Made by a program: the position numbers and the translations under genes
Assembly: GCF_001368795.1 (NCBI RefSeq)
Contig: NZ_LN831204.1
Coordinates: 85,988 to 148,655, forward strand
Length of the DNA: 62,668 nt
DNA from: Paenibacillus ihuae
Lineage (GTDB): Bacteria; Bacillota; Bacilli; Paenibacillales; Paenibacillaceae
Direction of reading: 5' to 3'
Shown here: positions 1-7,853 of the stretch, in pieces
How positions within the stretch are numbered: position 1 is the first letter of the stretch
Layout of the letters: each line of letters opens with the position of its first letter
The notes under the pieces: model-generated
Seen by the model: the letters and a program-made list of their open reading frames with translations, nothing else
Database searches by the model: none
Told to the model about the DNA's origin: nothing

Positions 1-52
1 TCTAAGCATAATAATTTTATTATATTGGTATCAATCACAACACAATATTATT

Positions 53-194
53 AAAGCTAGGTGCCGAACCTGAGAGAAAGGTACGGCTTAATAGGGAAAC
101 CCGGTGCAAATCCGGTACGGTCCCGCCACTGTAAACGGGGATAAGACGAAAACCGTCAGAATGTAACCCGTAAGTCAGGAGACCTGCCTAACTT
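53..194 (+). promoter_or_regulatory. cobalamin (B12) riboswitch
   Basis: The segment carries the hallmark aptamer core: AATAGGGAA, then GTGCAAATCC, ACGGTCCCGCCACTGTAA and the 3' B12 box AAGTCAGGAGACCTGCC. The outer arms (about 53-61 and 186-194) can pair as P1. The peripheral GCCACTG...GGGAAGG arm, usually found before the B12 box, is missing from its normal place; a similar arm lies downstream at about 271-299. No cobalamin synthesis or transport gene follows. An intrinsic terminator comes about 220 bases later, so the product may be a short non-coding transcript, or the regulated gene has been lost. The aptamer identity is near certain; its target is unknown. Confidence 0.95.
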
Positions 195-410
195 AACGAG
201 AGACCTTCACATAAAGCTGAAGGCTTGTTAATGTTACGCAAGTTGAATGACTAAAGCTTCACTGCTTGAGCCACTGGAGTATTTAACTCTGGGAAGGTGC
301 AGTGACATTAGTCAAAACCAAGAATAAAATCCGGTTGACTATGTCTTTTTACGCTACCTTTCCAATGGAGGAATCTCTTCAGTTCCTGCCAAATGAATAT
401 ATAGCGTATA

Positions 411-440
411 AAGTGTCCCGTCTACCGGTGGCACTTTTTT
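411..440 (+). terminator. intrinsic terminator downstream of the B12 riboswitch
   Basis: Arms 411-420 and 426-436 form about ten pairs with one bulged T and a five-base loop, followed by six T (435-440). It could be the riboswitch expression platform or the end of a short B12-controlled RNA. It falls inside an open frame (302-565), which argues against that frame being a gene. Confidence 0.75.
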
Positions 441-672
441 GTTTGCTTGGATATTTTGAAAATAGGCACTTCCAAAAAGATTTCGACACGAATATGACAA
501 AACTGAAAAAATATTTTTTATTTAAATACAAAAAACGGCATAACTTATTTCTATTCGCCATATAGTTATAATGTAATCGTCAATAGTGTTATTGCAGCGC
601 ACCTTGAAGGGAGGGATTAAAATGAGGGTTTAAACGAAGGACTCAGATTACAGTAGAAGGGAGGAGAACCCC

Positions 673-885
673 ATGAGCATTATACAGGAAACTATACAGT
701 GGATTGCACACCATACAGAGTCAATTAAGAATGTACATGACACAGTGGTGGACGAGCTCCTAAGATACGGTAATGTATTTGTTGCCTATCACCAGGTACG
801 TGAAGTAAATCAAGAAGAAAAAGAAAAAGAAGAAGAGTCCAACGCTCCCGACCAAGAGAACAATGAGGACTCTTCAAAAAAGTAA
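673..885 (+). CDS. small acidic hypothetical protein, 70 aa
   Basis: A strong ribosome binding site (GGGAGGAG) lies eight bases before the ATG. The N-terminal half is a plausible amphipathic helix; the last 25 residues are a charged tail of Glu, Lys, Asp and Asn, probably disordered. There is no signal peptide or membrane segment. It is the first convincing gene after the B12 riboswitch, but the terminator at 411-440 separates them. I do not recognise the family. Confidence 0.7.
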   Translation: MSIIQETIQWIAHHTESIKNVHDTVVDELLRYGNVFVAYHQVREVNQEEKEKEEESNAPDQENNEDSSKK

Positions 886-911
886 ACAATCTTTTCACAA
901 TACTTAGGCGC

Positions 912-982
912 GTGAACTGTGAATTCACCCGCTGTATTAAACGATATGGTGACTTCTGGAGCTGTGAACTCCACTAGTCACC
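912..982 (+). other. two tandem hairpins with identical 7-base loops
   Basis: Hairpin 1 has stem GTGAA/TTCAC around the loop CTGTGAA (912-928). Hairpin 2 has stem TGGAG/CTCCA around the same loop CTGTGAA (957-973) and is extended by GGTGAC/GTCACC (948-953 and 977-982). Stem sequences differ while the loop is conserved. That pattern suggests an RNA recognised through its loops, or two sites for one protein. No T tract follows. Confidence 0.5.
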
Positions 983-985
983 GAC

Positions 986-1398
986 TTCGTTTATCTTCTT
1001 ATTATATGCTTTACCAATGCTGCAATCTACATACATTTTACTCCTGCTTTTCTCTAATATATGTGATATAGCTATTAGTATGACATTTTTTTGGTGAGCC
1101 TATCCACTTTGAAGGCCAGTTCAAGCGAGGGCGGCCGGCAGTGCAGCAAATCTTCAACTCGGGATCCTGGTTCCGGAAGCACTGAGAATCGGTATTCCAC
1201 CTTGCGAGGCTTTTGTGAATTAGCAACTGGGAGATTCATAATTTGAGGACTGTTTCCCAGTAAAGACAAAAGGGGATCTTTTGTCTATTACAACCGCTTA
1301 CGGTAAACCTTATATTGTGAAGGTCAAACTCTCCAAAGAGATCAGCAATTTTTTGGTCGATGATTTTTTAACTTAATAAAAAATGAGGAGAACTAATA
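986..1398. pseudogene. gap with a probable decayed gene end
   Basis: No intact gene is visible. The plus frame 1242-1376 stays open and encodes a protein-like tail (...TTAYGKPYIVKVKLSKEI...) ending at TAA 1374-1376, 22 bases before the kinase gene. A TTG at 1281 with AAGGGG upstream could start a 31-residue peptide. Upstream plus frames are broken by stops and shifts. It is either a short upstream peptide or, more likely, the 3' relic of a gene. Family not recognised. Confidence 0.3.
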
Positions 1399-2745
1399 AT
1401 GAAGAAAACTAACAATTATGCTCCATTTGAAGTGATAGACCGGAATTTCGCCTCCGGAGGGAACGCGAAAATATTATTAGTTCAAGATAAAAAAGGAAAA
1501 AAGTATGCGTTAAAAAGCATAAAAATTAATTCAATTCAAGATGCTAAAAAAGTGAATCGGTTTTTAAATGAAATCAATATTGTAGAAAAGTTTCAAGATA
1601 AAATACAAGGAATAATCCCCTTACGGTACAAATCTATTCCAGAGAAAATAAAAGACGAATTTGAGTATACAGAGGACCTTAAGGGAAATGAACTGTGGTA
1701 TGTTATGGAGCTTGCTGAACCGATTTTCGAAAAATTAGGTACTTGTGATGATTTAGAAGTTATCATTGATTGTTTGATTTCTTTATCCAAAACTTTAGTA
1801 AAGTTACATAGCCATAGAATTGTTCATAGAGATATCAAGCCCAGTAATATCTATTACCATAGAGGAGAGTGGGCCTTTGGTGACTTTGGTTTAGTTGCAT
1901 ACCCTGATTTCGAAGATAATAAATTAACAGGAAAAGATGAGAGAGTTGGAAACTACGCTACAATTGCGCCAGAGATGAGACGTGCTGGGCAGGTTAAAGA
2001 TGCAAGACCAGCAGATGTATGGTCTCTAGCAAAAACATTATGGATGCTAATTACCAAGAATGAAAGTTATTGTTTTGAGGGTTCTTATAATCGTAAGGAT
2101 GAGGCGATTTCTATCTCTAAATACTGGAAAGAGGTGCCGATAACTCTTTTACATGACATTCTTGAAAGCGCTACTCGTTATGAAGAAAAGGATAGAGTTG
2201 ATATCAACCAATTTTCAATTATGTTAATGGAGTATAAAGAGCTGTTAGTAGAGAAAAAAAGTATTTTGAGCTACGAAGAACTTCAAGCATTAGTAAAACA
2301 ATCCGAAGATGGAAGGATCTATCGTAACTCTGCTGACAGTACGGTTGATACGATCGAATTAATTGAAGATTTTCATTTTCACCGAGTGAACCAAGAACTT
2401 AAGTTTCTTGCACGGGATCTAGCAGACGAGGTAGATATATTAAAGTATATAAAAATGAAATTGGAATTTTTTAGTCCGAAAAAATATATTGTATCTCCAA
2501 TAATTGAACACTTTAGAAATGAAAGTATGCCTGCAATAAAGATTTTTGTTAACTACACAGAAACAAAGTCTAAATTTGTAACATTTATAGTTTGTGCAGA
2601 TAAAGAGGTTCATATCTTTAACCAAGGATATATTATGAGTGATTATTATGATACGGATGGACTAGTTGATTATAGCAAAGTGGATCATTTTATTAATTTA
2701 ATAGATTCAATATCAATGAAATCTATTGGTCGGAATTATAAATAG
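1399..2745 (+). CDS. Hanks-type serine/threonine protein kinase
   Basis: A cytosolic eukaryotic-like kinase of 448 residues. The Gly-rich loop is SGGNAK (about 19-24), the ATP-anchoring lysine is K39, the catalytic loop is HRDIKPSN (143-150), DFG is 162-164, and an APEM motif follows near 195. All catalytic residues are present. The domain ends near 280; the remaining 170 residues form an unrecognised C-terminal domain. There is no transmembrane segment or PASTA repeat, unlike housekeeping PrkC/Stk1. GGAGA precedes the ATG. The gene is much more AT-rich than later parts of the window and stands alone, consistent with horizontal transfer; soluble kinases of this kind occur in phage-defence loci, but the role here is unproven. 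A possible terminator follows at 2907-2947. Confidence 0.85.
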   Translation: MKKTNNYAPFEVIDRNFASGGNAKILLVQDKKGKKYALKSIKINSIQDAKKVNRFLNEINIVEKFQDKIQGIIPLRYKSIPEKIKDEFEYTEDLKGNELWYVMELAEPIFEKLGTCDDLEVIIDCLISLSKTLVKLHSHRIVHRDIKPSNIYYHRGEWAFGDFGLVAYPDFEDNKLTGKDERVGNYATIAPEMRRAGQVKDARPADVWSLAKTLWMLITKNESYCFEGSYNRKDEAISISKYWKEVPITLLHDILESATRYEEKDRVDINQFSIMLMEYKELLVEKKSILSYEELQALVKQSEDGRIYRNSADSTVDTIELIEDFHFHRVNQELKFLARDLADEVDILKYIKMKLEFFSPKKYIVSPIIEHFRNESMPAIKIFVNYTETKSKFVTFIVCADKEVHIFNQGYIMSDYYDTDGLVDYSKVDHFINLIDSISMKSIGRNYK

Positions 2746-2838
2746 AGATGTGACATAATAATATGTCTTAACAAAAAGGTTAAGAATATTGTATCCGCAG
2801 CAGCCGCTACGCTCTTAATGTGTTGAATAAGATAGTAT

Positions 2839-2947
2839 TTCTTTTCCTCCGACATGTGACATAGCTTTCGGAGGAAAAGAACATCGCTAAGTTAACGAGT
2901 GACGATAGAGGAGTAGAGTAGTGCTGCAGCTGCTCCTCTTGTTTTTA
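2839..2947 (+). terminator. 13-bp hairpin followed by a terminator-like hairpin
   Basis: A perfect 13-bp hairpin (arms 2839-2851 and 2869-2881) has no T tract. It is followed by AGAGGAG/CTCCTCT (2907-2913 and 2933-2939) and TTGTTTTT. The second hairpin is a plausible terminator for the kinase gene. Together the two could also be the 3' part of a small RNA. Confidence 0.45.
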
Positions 2948-3144
2948 ACTATTGGTCTGGATAATTTTAAGGGTAAGGCAATTGAACACATGGGATTCAA
3001 AAATGAGAAGTGGCTCTTCTTCTAGAACCAATACTAAATTTATGGAGTCTGATGTTACGGTAACACGAAAAGTCGCGTGGAATATAGAAATCCAGTATAT
3101 AATATTTAATATTTAATTTTCTTTTTAGAGAAACGCTTGTTTTA
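2948..3144. other. gap, possible gene-end relic
   Basis: No complete gene is seen. A short plus frame ending at about 3025 (...KAIEHMGFKNEKW...) resembles the end of a protein without an identifiable start. AT-rich sequence follows. Confidence 0.25.
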
Positions 3145-3167
3145 AACATACGTGTTTGCACGCATTA
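3145..3167 (+). repeat. left copy of a 23-bp inverted repeat pair
   Basis: Matches the reverse complement of 3699-3721 at 22 of 23 positions. Each copy is itself nearly palindromic (ATACGTG...CACGTAT around a 4-base centre), so it may be an operator as well as an element end. See 3699-3721. Confidence 0.6.
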
Positions 3168-3698
3168 TCTCCCCGCGGCCCGCTCCTACGCATTCGATCC
3201 CCATATTTCTACTTCTTTCTCTGTATGCTTGCTCCTATTCTGATCGCTCGATATCGCTGTTTAGTTACATGCATCATCTTCCTTATTTATGTTGTCCTTT
3301 GACACGCTGCACGTACGCATATCCACGAATCTACCCTTCAATCCTGGTAGGACTACGATTCCTGGATCTATCTCTGCACCCATTCCTTCAACCCAGTGGA
3401 TGATGTGCTCCTGCAGGTGTAGCCTGCCGATTTTGATTATTTGGGGTTACCTTTTAACCCGGTTTTTGCCTTGCGCGCCGGCCCGCCCCCCCAAACCATC
3501 TATCATTGTAACTTGATCCGGATTTAGCTGCAGAGTTAAATTTTTCTACTGGATACGTACATAGCAAAAGAATAAACACGGATATAGGTGAAGCGTTTAA
3601 CTCTGTAACTGAGTCAAGTCTAGGTATAGAGAATGTTGAAGTGCGGTATAAAGGTGGGAGATCCGGATAACGAGGGGAATGATGCAACTCAATGAGGG
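3168..3698. other. gap between inverted repeats, no convincing gene
   Basis: About 530 bases, locally GC-rich, with a 6-bp hairpin GGGTTA/TAACCC at about 3444-3460 followed by GGTTTTT. Open frames exist on both strands but lack ribosome binding sites and protein-like composition. With its flanking inverted repeats the stretch resembles a miniature non-autonomous element, but no target-site duplication was seen. Confidence 0.35.
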
Positions 3699-3721
3699 TA
3701 ATACGTGCAAACACGTATGTT
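3699..3721 (-). repeat. right copy of the 23-bp inverted repeat; possible operator
   Basis: The palindromic core ATACGTG-CAAA-CACGTAT sits just upstream of a TATAAT-type -10 box (about 3741-3746). It would overlap the -35 region of a promoter reading toward the PadR-like gene at 3906. An autoregulatory operator is a reasonable inference. Confidence 0.5.
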
Positions 3722-3746
3722 AATAGCACGCGTTTTATGGTATAAT
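3715..3746 (+). promoter_or_regulatory. putative promoter of the PadR-like gene
   Basis: The -10 element TATAAT is perfect; the -35 element is poor (near TGTTAA at 17-bp spacing) and overlaps the palindrome at 3699-3721. The leader to the gene is about 155 bases and contains an imperfect GC-rich hairpin (AACCCGCT...AGCGGGTT, about 3759-3801). Confidence 0.45.
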
Positions 3747-3905
3747 TATGAGTATTAGGAACCCGCTTCCTGACTGTTAAATGGGCGCCGGGAGCGGGTT
3801 TCGGCCCTCCCCCATCGTGCAAGTCACTGACCGGCATTTAGAGATTATCAATAGCGCGATGAGATGAAACTCATAGCAGTTTGAATATAGAAAGGATACA
3901 AACAA

Positions 3906-4298
3906 ATGAGGAATACGGATAAGGTTGAAAAAGAGTCCACCCTTGGTTCTGTCGTTAAAGTGCAGCAAGTTATTGACTTCATGGTACTTGCTGAACTGCA
4001 GAAAGGCGAGCGTTATGGTAAACAAATTGACCAGGTTATCATCCAGTCTCTTGATGGCGTGGGGGTGAATGACTCTTACCTATCACAGCGATTAAAGAAG
4101 CTGGCCGAGAAGGGGCATGCCACAAGTAGGTGGGAGGATGATAACCGGTATAACCGTTACTATGAAATCACACCTTCCGGTGAGGAGTATTTTCAGCAGC
4201 TCGTACGTGAATTACCGGAAAGAGTAAACATGGCCATCCAGGTTTATGAACGTTTTTCTAGAATCATGAAAAAATATGACCAACCGAAAGGTGTGTAA
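3906..4298 (+). CDS. PadR-like winged-helix transcriptional regulator
   Basis: 130 residues. The pattern 'VLAELQKGERYGKQI', a recognition helix around DSYLSQRLKKLAEKG, a charged wing and 'YYEITPSGEEYF' (about 75-85) is that of the PadR family. These are dimeric repressors that often control their own operon. A 16-residue N-terminal extension precedes the domain. The upstream palindrome near the promoter is a candidate operator. The gene is followed after four bases by the Rad52-like gene at 4303, so the two probably form an operon. Confidence 0.75.
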   Translation: MRNTDKVEKESTLGSVVKVQQVIDFMVLAELQKGERYGKQIDQVIIQSLDGVGVNDSYLSQRLKKLAEKGHATSRWEDDNRYNRYYEITPSGEEYFQQLVRELPERVNMAIQVYERFSRIMKKYDQPKGV

Positions 4299-4302
4299 GG
4301 AG

Positions 4303-4983
4303 ATGGACAACTATCAGGAGATCATAGCTTCGCTGAAGCAGCGCTTTCCGGAAGGGACCGTAACACACCGAAAGGATAAGAAAGGGGTTTATATCCCCAA
4401 CCAGGTCTATACAGATCGGCTTGAGTCGGCAACAGGGAGTGAGTGGGATAAGGAGATTAAGGAACTGGATATTAATGTTCCCCACCGCTTTGTAAAGGCG
4501 ATCGTACAAATTCGGATTGGTTCTTATGTTCGTGATGGCTATGGAGTATCGATTATGCACGGAGATCCTGCTGCAGACCCCAAAATTATACGCACAGCAG
4601 TCGATCAGGCGGTAAATGAAGCCTTTATCGATGCGATTGATACTTATGAGATGGGATGGCAGGATCTGGCCCCCTACAAGCTTGAGGATTGGGCAGGAAA
4701 CCCCGCTCTTGCACATTTATTACAAAATGGGCCACCTACCGGAGCGGAGGCGGGAGCCGCTCCTATTCAATCATTTGCGGTCTCCAATCACAAGTGCCTA
4801 AAGTGTAAAAAGAACTTGAGTAGTGCAGAGTGGGAGCTGCTAGGAAGGATTCCCAATTTGAACCGCGAATCCATGGTATATTGCTTCGAGGATATACCGG
4901 CACACTTAAAACGTAAACTTCCAGGAAACGTATTGGCCGATTTTGAAGAGGTTAGGAGAAAAAGGCAATATAACAACCCATAA
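4303..4983 (+). CDS. possible Rad52-like single-strand annealing protein
   Basis: 226 residues from ATG 4303; AAAGGTG lies eight bases upstream. An in-frame ATG at 4276 would overlap padR and lacks a binding site. The N-terminal half ('IASLKQRFPEG', 'HRFVKAIVQIRIGSYVRDGYG', then a helix 'RTAVDQAVNEAFIDAIDTYEMG') resembles Rad52/Rad22-type annealing proteins carried by phages and mobile elements. After a Pro/Gly/Ala-rich linker (about 150-160) there is a Cys module: CLKC near 167 and a lone Cys near 195. The assignment rests on pattern recognition only. An annealing protein would fit the phage-like small genes downstream. Confidence 0.45.
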   Translation: MDNYQEIIASLKQRFPEGTVTHRKDKKGVYIPNQVYTDRLESATGSEWDKEIKELDINVPHRFVKAIVQIRIGSYVRDGYGVSIMHGDPAADPKIIRTAVDQAVNEAFIDAIDTYEMGWQDLAPYKLEDWAGNPALAHLLQNGPPTGAEAGAAPIQSFAVSNHKCLKCKKNLSSAEWELLGRIPNLNRESMVYCFEDIPAHLKRKLPGNVLADFEEVRRKRQYNNP

Positions 4984-5092
4984 AGGAGATTTTGAAATGA
5001 CTATTAGATTTTGAAAATGAAAGGATCAGTCTCACCAATTTTTAAAGTTATCAAAAATTACAAAAAATGAATAGTGAGGGTGTGGAATTTTA

Positions 5093-5272
5093 ATGAGAAA
5101 ACAATATCTTTTTACAGAAATTATTACAGAAAGAAAACTCTCTAATTTCAAAGCAAGACTCGATGCATATATTCAACATTTACAGTCACAAGGTCATCTT
5201 TTTGAAATCCAATTCTCAACTGATGCGATGGGCTATAATGCATTAATACTAGGATATAAACTCCTTGAATAA
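5093..5272 (+). CDS. small protein resembling Cse60-type proteins, 59 aa
   Basis: ATG 5093 follows GAGGGTG at a suitable distance. The pattern (FTE near the start, a central helix, then 'FEIQFSTDAMGYNALILGYKL') resembles the small Cse60-like proteins of Bacillota. It starts a run of small genes with individual binding sites (5.1-7.2 kb), typical of phage or conjugative-element early regions. A five-codon frame with a strong binding site (4997-5014) sits just upstream. Function unknown. Confidence 0.5.
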   Translation: MRKQYLFTEIITERKLSNFKARLDAYIQHLQSQGHLFEIQFSTDAMGYNALILGYKLLE

Positions 5273-5312
5273 CCTTTGCATACACAACTTACAAAATAAA
5301 GAACATGTATTT

Positions 5313-5447
5313 ATGATACTAAATGAAGTACAAAAACTGACCATCGAACAGCTGCCTACCGATGAAAACTATACTATAGGTGGAGTTTCAGTTGGGGAGG
5401 ATAAACGATACGAAGTACATAGAGTGAATATCGAATGTTTATATTGA
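5313..5447 (+). CDS. doubtful small ORF, 44 aa
   Basis: Open from ATG 5313 with only a weak upstream binding site. The sequence is soluble and unremarkable and lies between two better supported small genes. It may be a relic. Confidence 0.25.
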   Translation: MILNEVQKLTIEQLPTDENYTIGGVSVGEDKRYEVHRVNIECLY

Positions 5448-5517
5448 TTGATACAGTTTCCGGAAAATAAACGATGAACACCGTCTTAATATTTTATTTC
5501 CTAAAAGGAGAAAAGAT

Positions 5518-5864
5518 ATGACTCAAAAGTTGAAATTGTTTGGTCATAAGTTAATTCTAGGTATCATTCACTTTTTTGAAATGACATTAGCAGGTATTGA
5601 TGATTTAGCGGGCAAACATAATACGGTTCTGAGGCGTGGCCCAGTATCAAATTTGAAAAGGTCAATTGAGATCAATCGAAAAATCATTAAGGGGGAGCAT
5701 ACAAGTGACGATTTAGTCGAACAATCTATTATCAGAGAAATAAACGGTTTTTGAAAGAGAAGGGTTTAGTGCGAAATACGATCTTCCTTGGACATCCGAA
5801 GAAGAACGGGAAATGGTATTTGATCACGGATGAAGGAATCCAATTAGCAGCAGCCATTGAATGA
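5518..5864 (+). pseudogene. winged-helix-like small protein split by a frameshift
   Basis: The first part (5518-5754, binding site AAAGGAG) ends in 'VEQSIIREINGF' and stops at TGA after a run of five T (5748-5752). The -1 frame continues from 5751 with 'LKEKGLVRNTIFLGHP', 'GKWYLITDEGIQLAAA' and stops at 5864. Joined, the product is about 115 residues with a helix-wing pattern at its C-terminus. One extra T in the run would restore the frame. It is a homopolymer sequencing error, a real mutation, or frameshifting on the T run. Confidence 0.5.
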
Positions 5865-5922
5865 CGAATCATATTGAATACATCAGTTCATTAAGGAAGA
5901 AGAATAAAGGAGGGTGTTTATA

Positions 5923-6162
5923 ATGAGCAGAACAAAACTATTAGTCTTCATGACTAATGAAGGACATCGTTTGATTGGTGAAATTATCGAACCCACGCAG
6001 GACTTTTTGAATATCGTTTCGAAGCAAATCCCCTTTGGTAACGTGGATCAGATGGTAAGGGATGGAGTTTGGATCAAACGTGAGAGACATGTGACCTATT
6101 TGTCCAACGATAACATTAAATTTAAAAGGGCAGCTACAGCTTTTGATCGTGAAGATACTTGA
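5923..6162 (+). CDS. small hypothetical protein, 79 aa
   Basis: ATG 5923 has GGAGGG at good spacing, better than the GTG at 5914. The pattern 'LLVFMTNEGHRLIGEIIEP' followed by beta-rich segments suggests a small barrel fold (Sm-like or SH3-like), which is an inference. Part of the small-gene run; family not recognised. Confidence 0.6.
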   Translation: MSRTKLLVFMTNEGHRLIGEIIEPTQDFLNIVSKQIPFGNVDQMVRDGVWIKRERHVTYLSNDNIKFKRAATAFDREDT

Positions 6163-6218
6163 TGAATAAATCAGAACATTGTAGCTTTATCACAGAAATA
6201 GAAGGAGCGAGCTGAATA

Positions 6219-6491
6219 ATGACAAAGGATGCGCAACTACAAAGCAATTCACCAAAAGGAGATTCTATCGTTCATGTTATAAATGTTTCAAATGAAAAAA
6301 TAGCAGAGTTGATTGATCTACAATCTGGAAAACTCAAATTACGTATTAATGATCAAACAAATATGATCAGAAGGGAATCGTTCTTGGGATTACTCTCGCC
6401 AAACGGAGAAGCATTAACAGCGGTTGTTGTATCTTCAAGGCGTACTATGATTGATAATATGCTGAACTTGATTGTTAAAGTAAGTAATTGA
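6219..6491 (+). CDS. small hypothetical protein, 90 aa
   Basis: GAAGGAGCGAG precedes the ATG. Soluble, mixed alpha/beta, with 'IAELIDLQSGKLKLRI' and a basic 'SSRRTMI'. No signal or membrane segment. Same orientation as its neighbours; family not recognised. Confidence 0.6.
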   Translation: MTKDAQLQSNSPKGDSIVHVINVSNEKIAELIDLQSGKLKLRINDQTNMIRRESFLGLLSPNGEALTAVVVSSRRTMIDNMLNLIVKVSN

Positions 6492-6545
6492 AATCTGACA
6501 GGAGGTTCGATTTGGTCTATATCAGTTTCAAAGACTGGCAACAGA

Positions 6546-6827
6546 ATGAATAAATCCGTTCATAAGGAAAGGGTGACTATCGTGCCGAAATCAATTTGGG
6601 TTGAGGTCCCTGAACGACCTAAAAAATCGCAATTACAAAAAAAAGTGGAAAGACTAATAAAAAAACGTGAAGAAATCGGATCGCCGTTTAATGATCTTGA
6701 ACTTTCTGTATTCAATGCTCTTGGTAACGTAGAATGGGATGAAAGCAAAGTACATTGGCTTATGATGCAGCAGTTTGATTACATGTACCGGAAGTGTTAT
6801 CCAAAGGGCAGAGGCTATAGTATTTAG
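6546..6827 (+). CDS. small basic hypothetical protein, 93 aa
   Basis: A 13-codon frame starting at TTG 6513 after CAGGAGG ends at 6552 and overlaps this ATG (ATGAATAA), so translation could be coupled. A GTG at about 6582, preceded by AAGGAAAGGG, is an alternative start giving 81 residues. The N-terminus is Lys/Arg-rich ('KKVERLIKKREEIG'); the C-terminus is aromatic. Family unknown. Confidence 0.5.
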   Translation: MNKSVHKERVTIVPKSIWVEVPERPKKSQLQKKVERLIKKREEIGSPFNDLELSVFNALGNVEWDESKVHWLMMQQFDYMYRKCYPKGRGYSI

Positions 6828-6892
6828 CTCTAATGATCTTCAATGAATATAGCATTTCATAAGAGCAGATCATAGATTATGGAGGTCTTAAC

Positions 6893-7189
6893 ATGGGGAA
6901 CAATAATGCTTTAAAACCAGTTGACTTTAAAAGGAGTTTCGGTGGTGTATTTGCTCCAGATGGTTATTGGGAAAACGCGGATGGAGAGTTGATAGAGATT
7001 ACTGAGATGGGTCGAACATATAAATCACGTACTATCAAACATATTTTTAAAGCCTTACCTTCAAAAGATGATACAGGTTTAATTGTATTCTCCGGTAGAT
7101 ATGCTGATTCTATTGCAAAAAAACTTAAAGAGTTTGGATGCGAAGTAAATCTTATCGGAAATGAATTTATGGTTGAAACGATAGATTGA
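6893..7189 (+). CDS. small hypothetical protein, 98 aa
   Basis: TGGAGGTC precedes the ATG. Mixed alpha/beta, ending in a helix 'DSIAKKLKEFGCEVNLIG'. It is the last clear gene of the small-gene run; the next terminator on this strand is at 7610-7655. Family not recognised. Confidence 0.6.
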   Translation: MGNNNALKPVDFKRSFGGVFAPDGYWENADGELIEITEMGRTYKSRTIKHIFKALPSKDDTGLIVFSGRYADSIAKKLKEFGCEVNLIGNEFMVETID

Positions 7190-7609
7190 GACTGATTGAA
7201 TGGTATGTCCTGATCAAAACTTTTCACGATCCGTGACGAACGGTGTTCAATCGAATCTCCCTCTAAGGAATATATTGATGTTCAACAGTACATTTATTGT
7301 TCAGGATTTGCGGGAACATGAAAAATGGACCCCCGGCTGGGAGTCCTTTCGAGAACGATTACCTCGCTTACTTGTGTCCACGAGGCGCATTCGGGCTGCT
7401 GGTCCGATCTCTCCGCATGCCATTTACCAGGTACGTATCTACCTGCACCGGGGGCTTGTAAATAATATAGCATGGTTAAATGACAACTGTCTGCCAGCGA
7501 ACAAAAGTTCGTACAACAAAAGATCAAAAGACCTCCGGGGAGTAGCGCTTCACGTTTCGGGCAATGAACAGAATTCCCGTTTCGATCATCAGCTCACCAG
7601 AACAGGCAT
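7190..7609. other. gap without a convincing gene
   Basis: A plus frame is open from 7200 to 7715, but it reads through the strong terminator at 7610-7652, lacks a binding site, and its sequence is not protein-like. Another frame is open on the minus strand. No repeat or known element is seen. Confidence 0.3.
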
Positions 7610-7655
7610 AACGAAGAACCGCCAAAGGTATAATCTTTGGCGGTTCTTCGTTTAC
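7610..7655 (+). terminator. strong bidirectional-type terminator, 18-bp stem
   Basis: Perfect 18-bp arms (7610-7627 and 7635-7652) around a 7-base loop. T follows on the plus strand and a few A precede it. It separates the small-gene run from the minus-strand gene at 7854-8386. Confidence 0.75.
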
Positions 7656-7853
7656 GCAAATTTTGGTCCAACTGTTATAGGAGAGCAAAGTATTAATCTG
7701 AGGATACATCATTGAGTTAATGGTCAGTTATGCTTAATCCGAATGGATCAAGTAAAACAAGCTGTAGATGCCGCCTGGATCACTTTACTTTGAAGAGGTA
7801 TTGTGGCTGGTCGGACATTACGTGCATTGACGGCGTGATTATTGGCAGAAATG

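Noticed and set aside
302..565. An 87-codon plus frame after the B12 riboswitch, starting at GTG with GGGAAGG upstream
   Set aside because: It contains the intrinsic terminator at 411-440 in its middle, overlaps an open minus frame, and its sequence has no recognisable pattern.
3152..3837. Overlapping open frames on both strands in the GC-rich block
   Set aside because: No binding sites; the composition (Pro/Cys/Arg/Ser-rich) is that of GC-rich non-coding sequence.
7200..7715. A 171-codon plus frame
   Set aside because: Reads through an 18-bp terminator, has no binding site and no protein-like domains.
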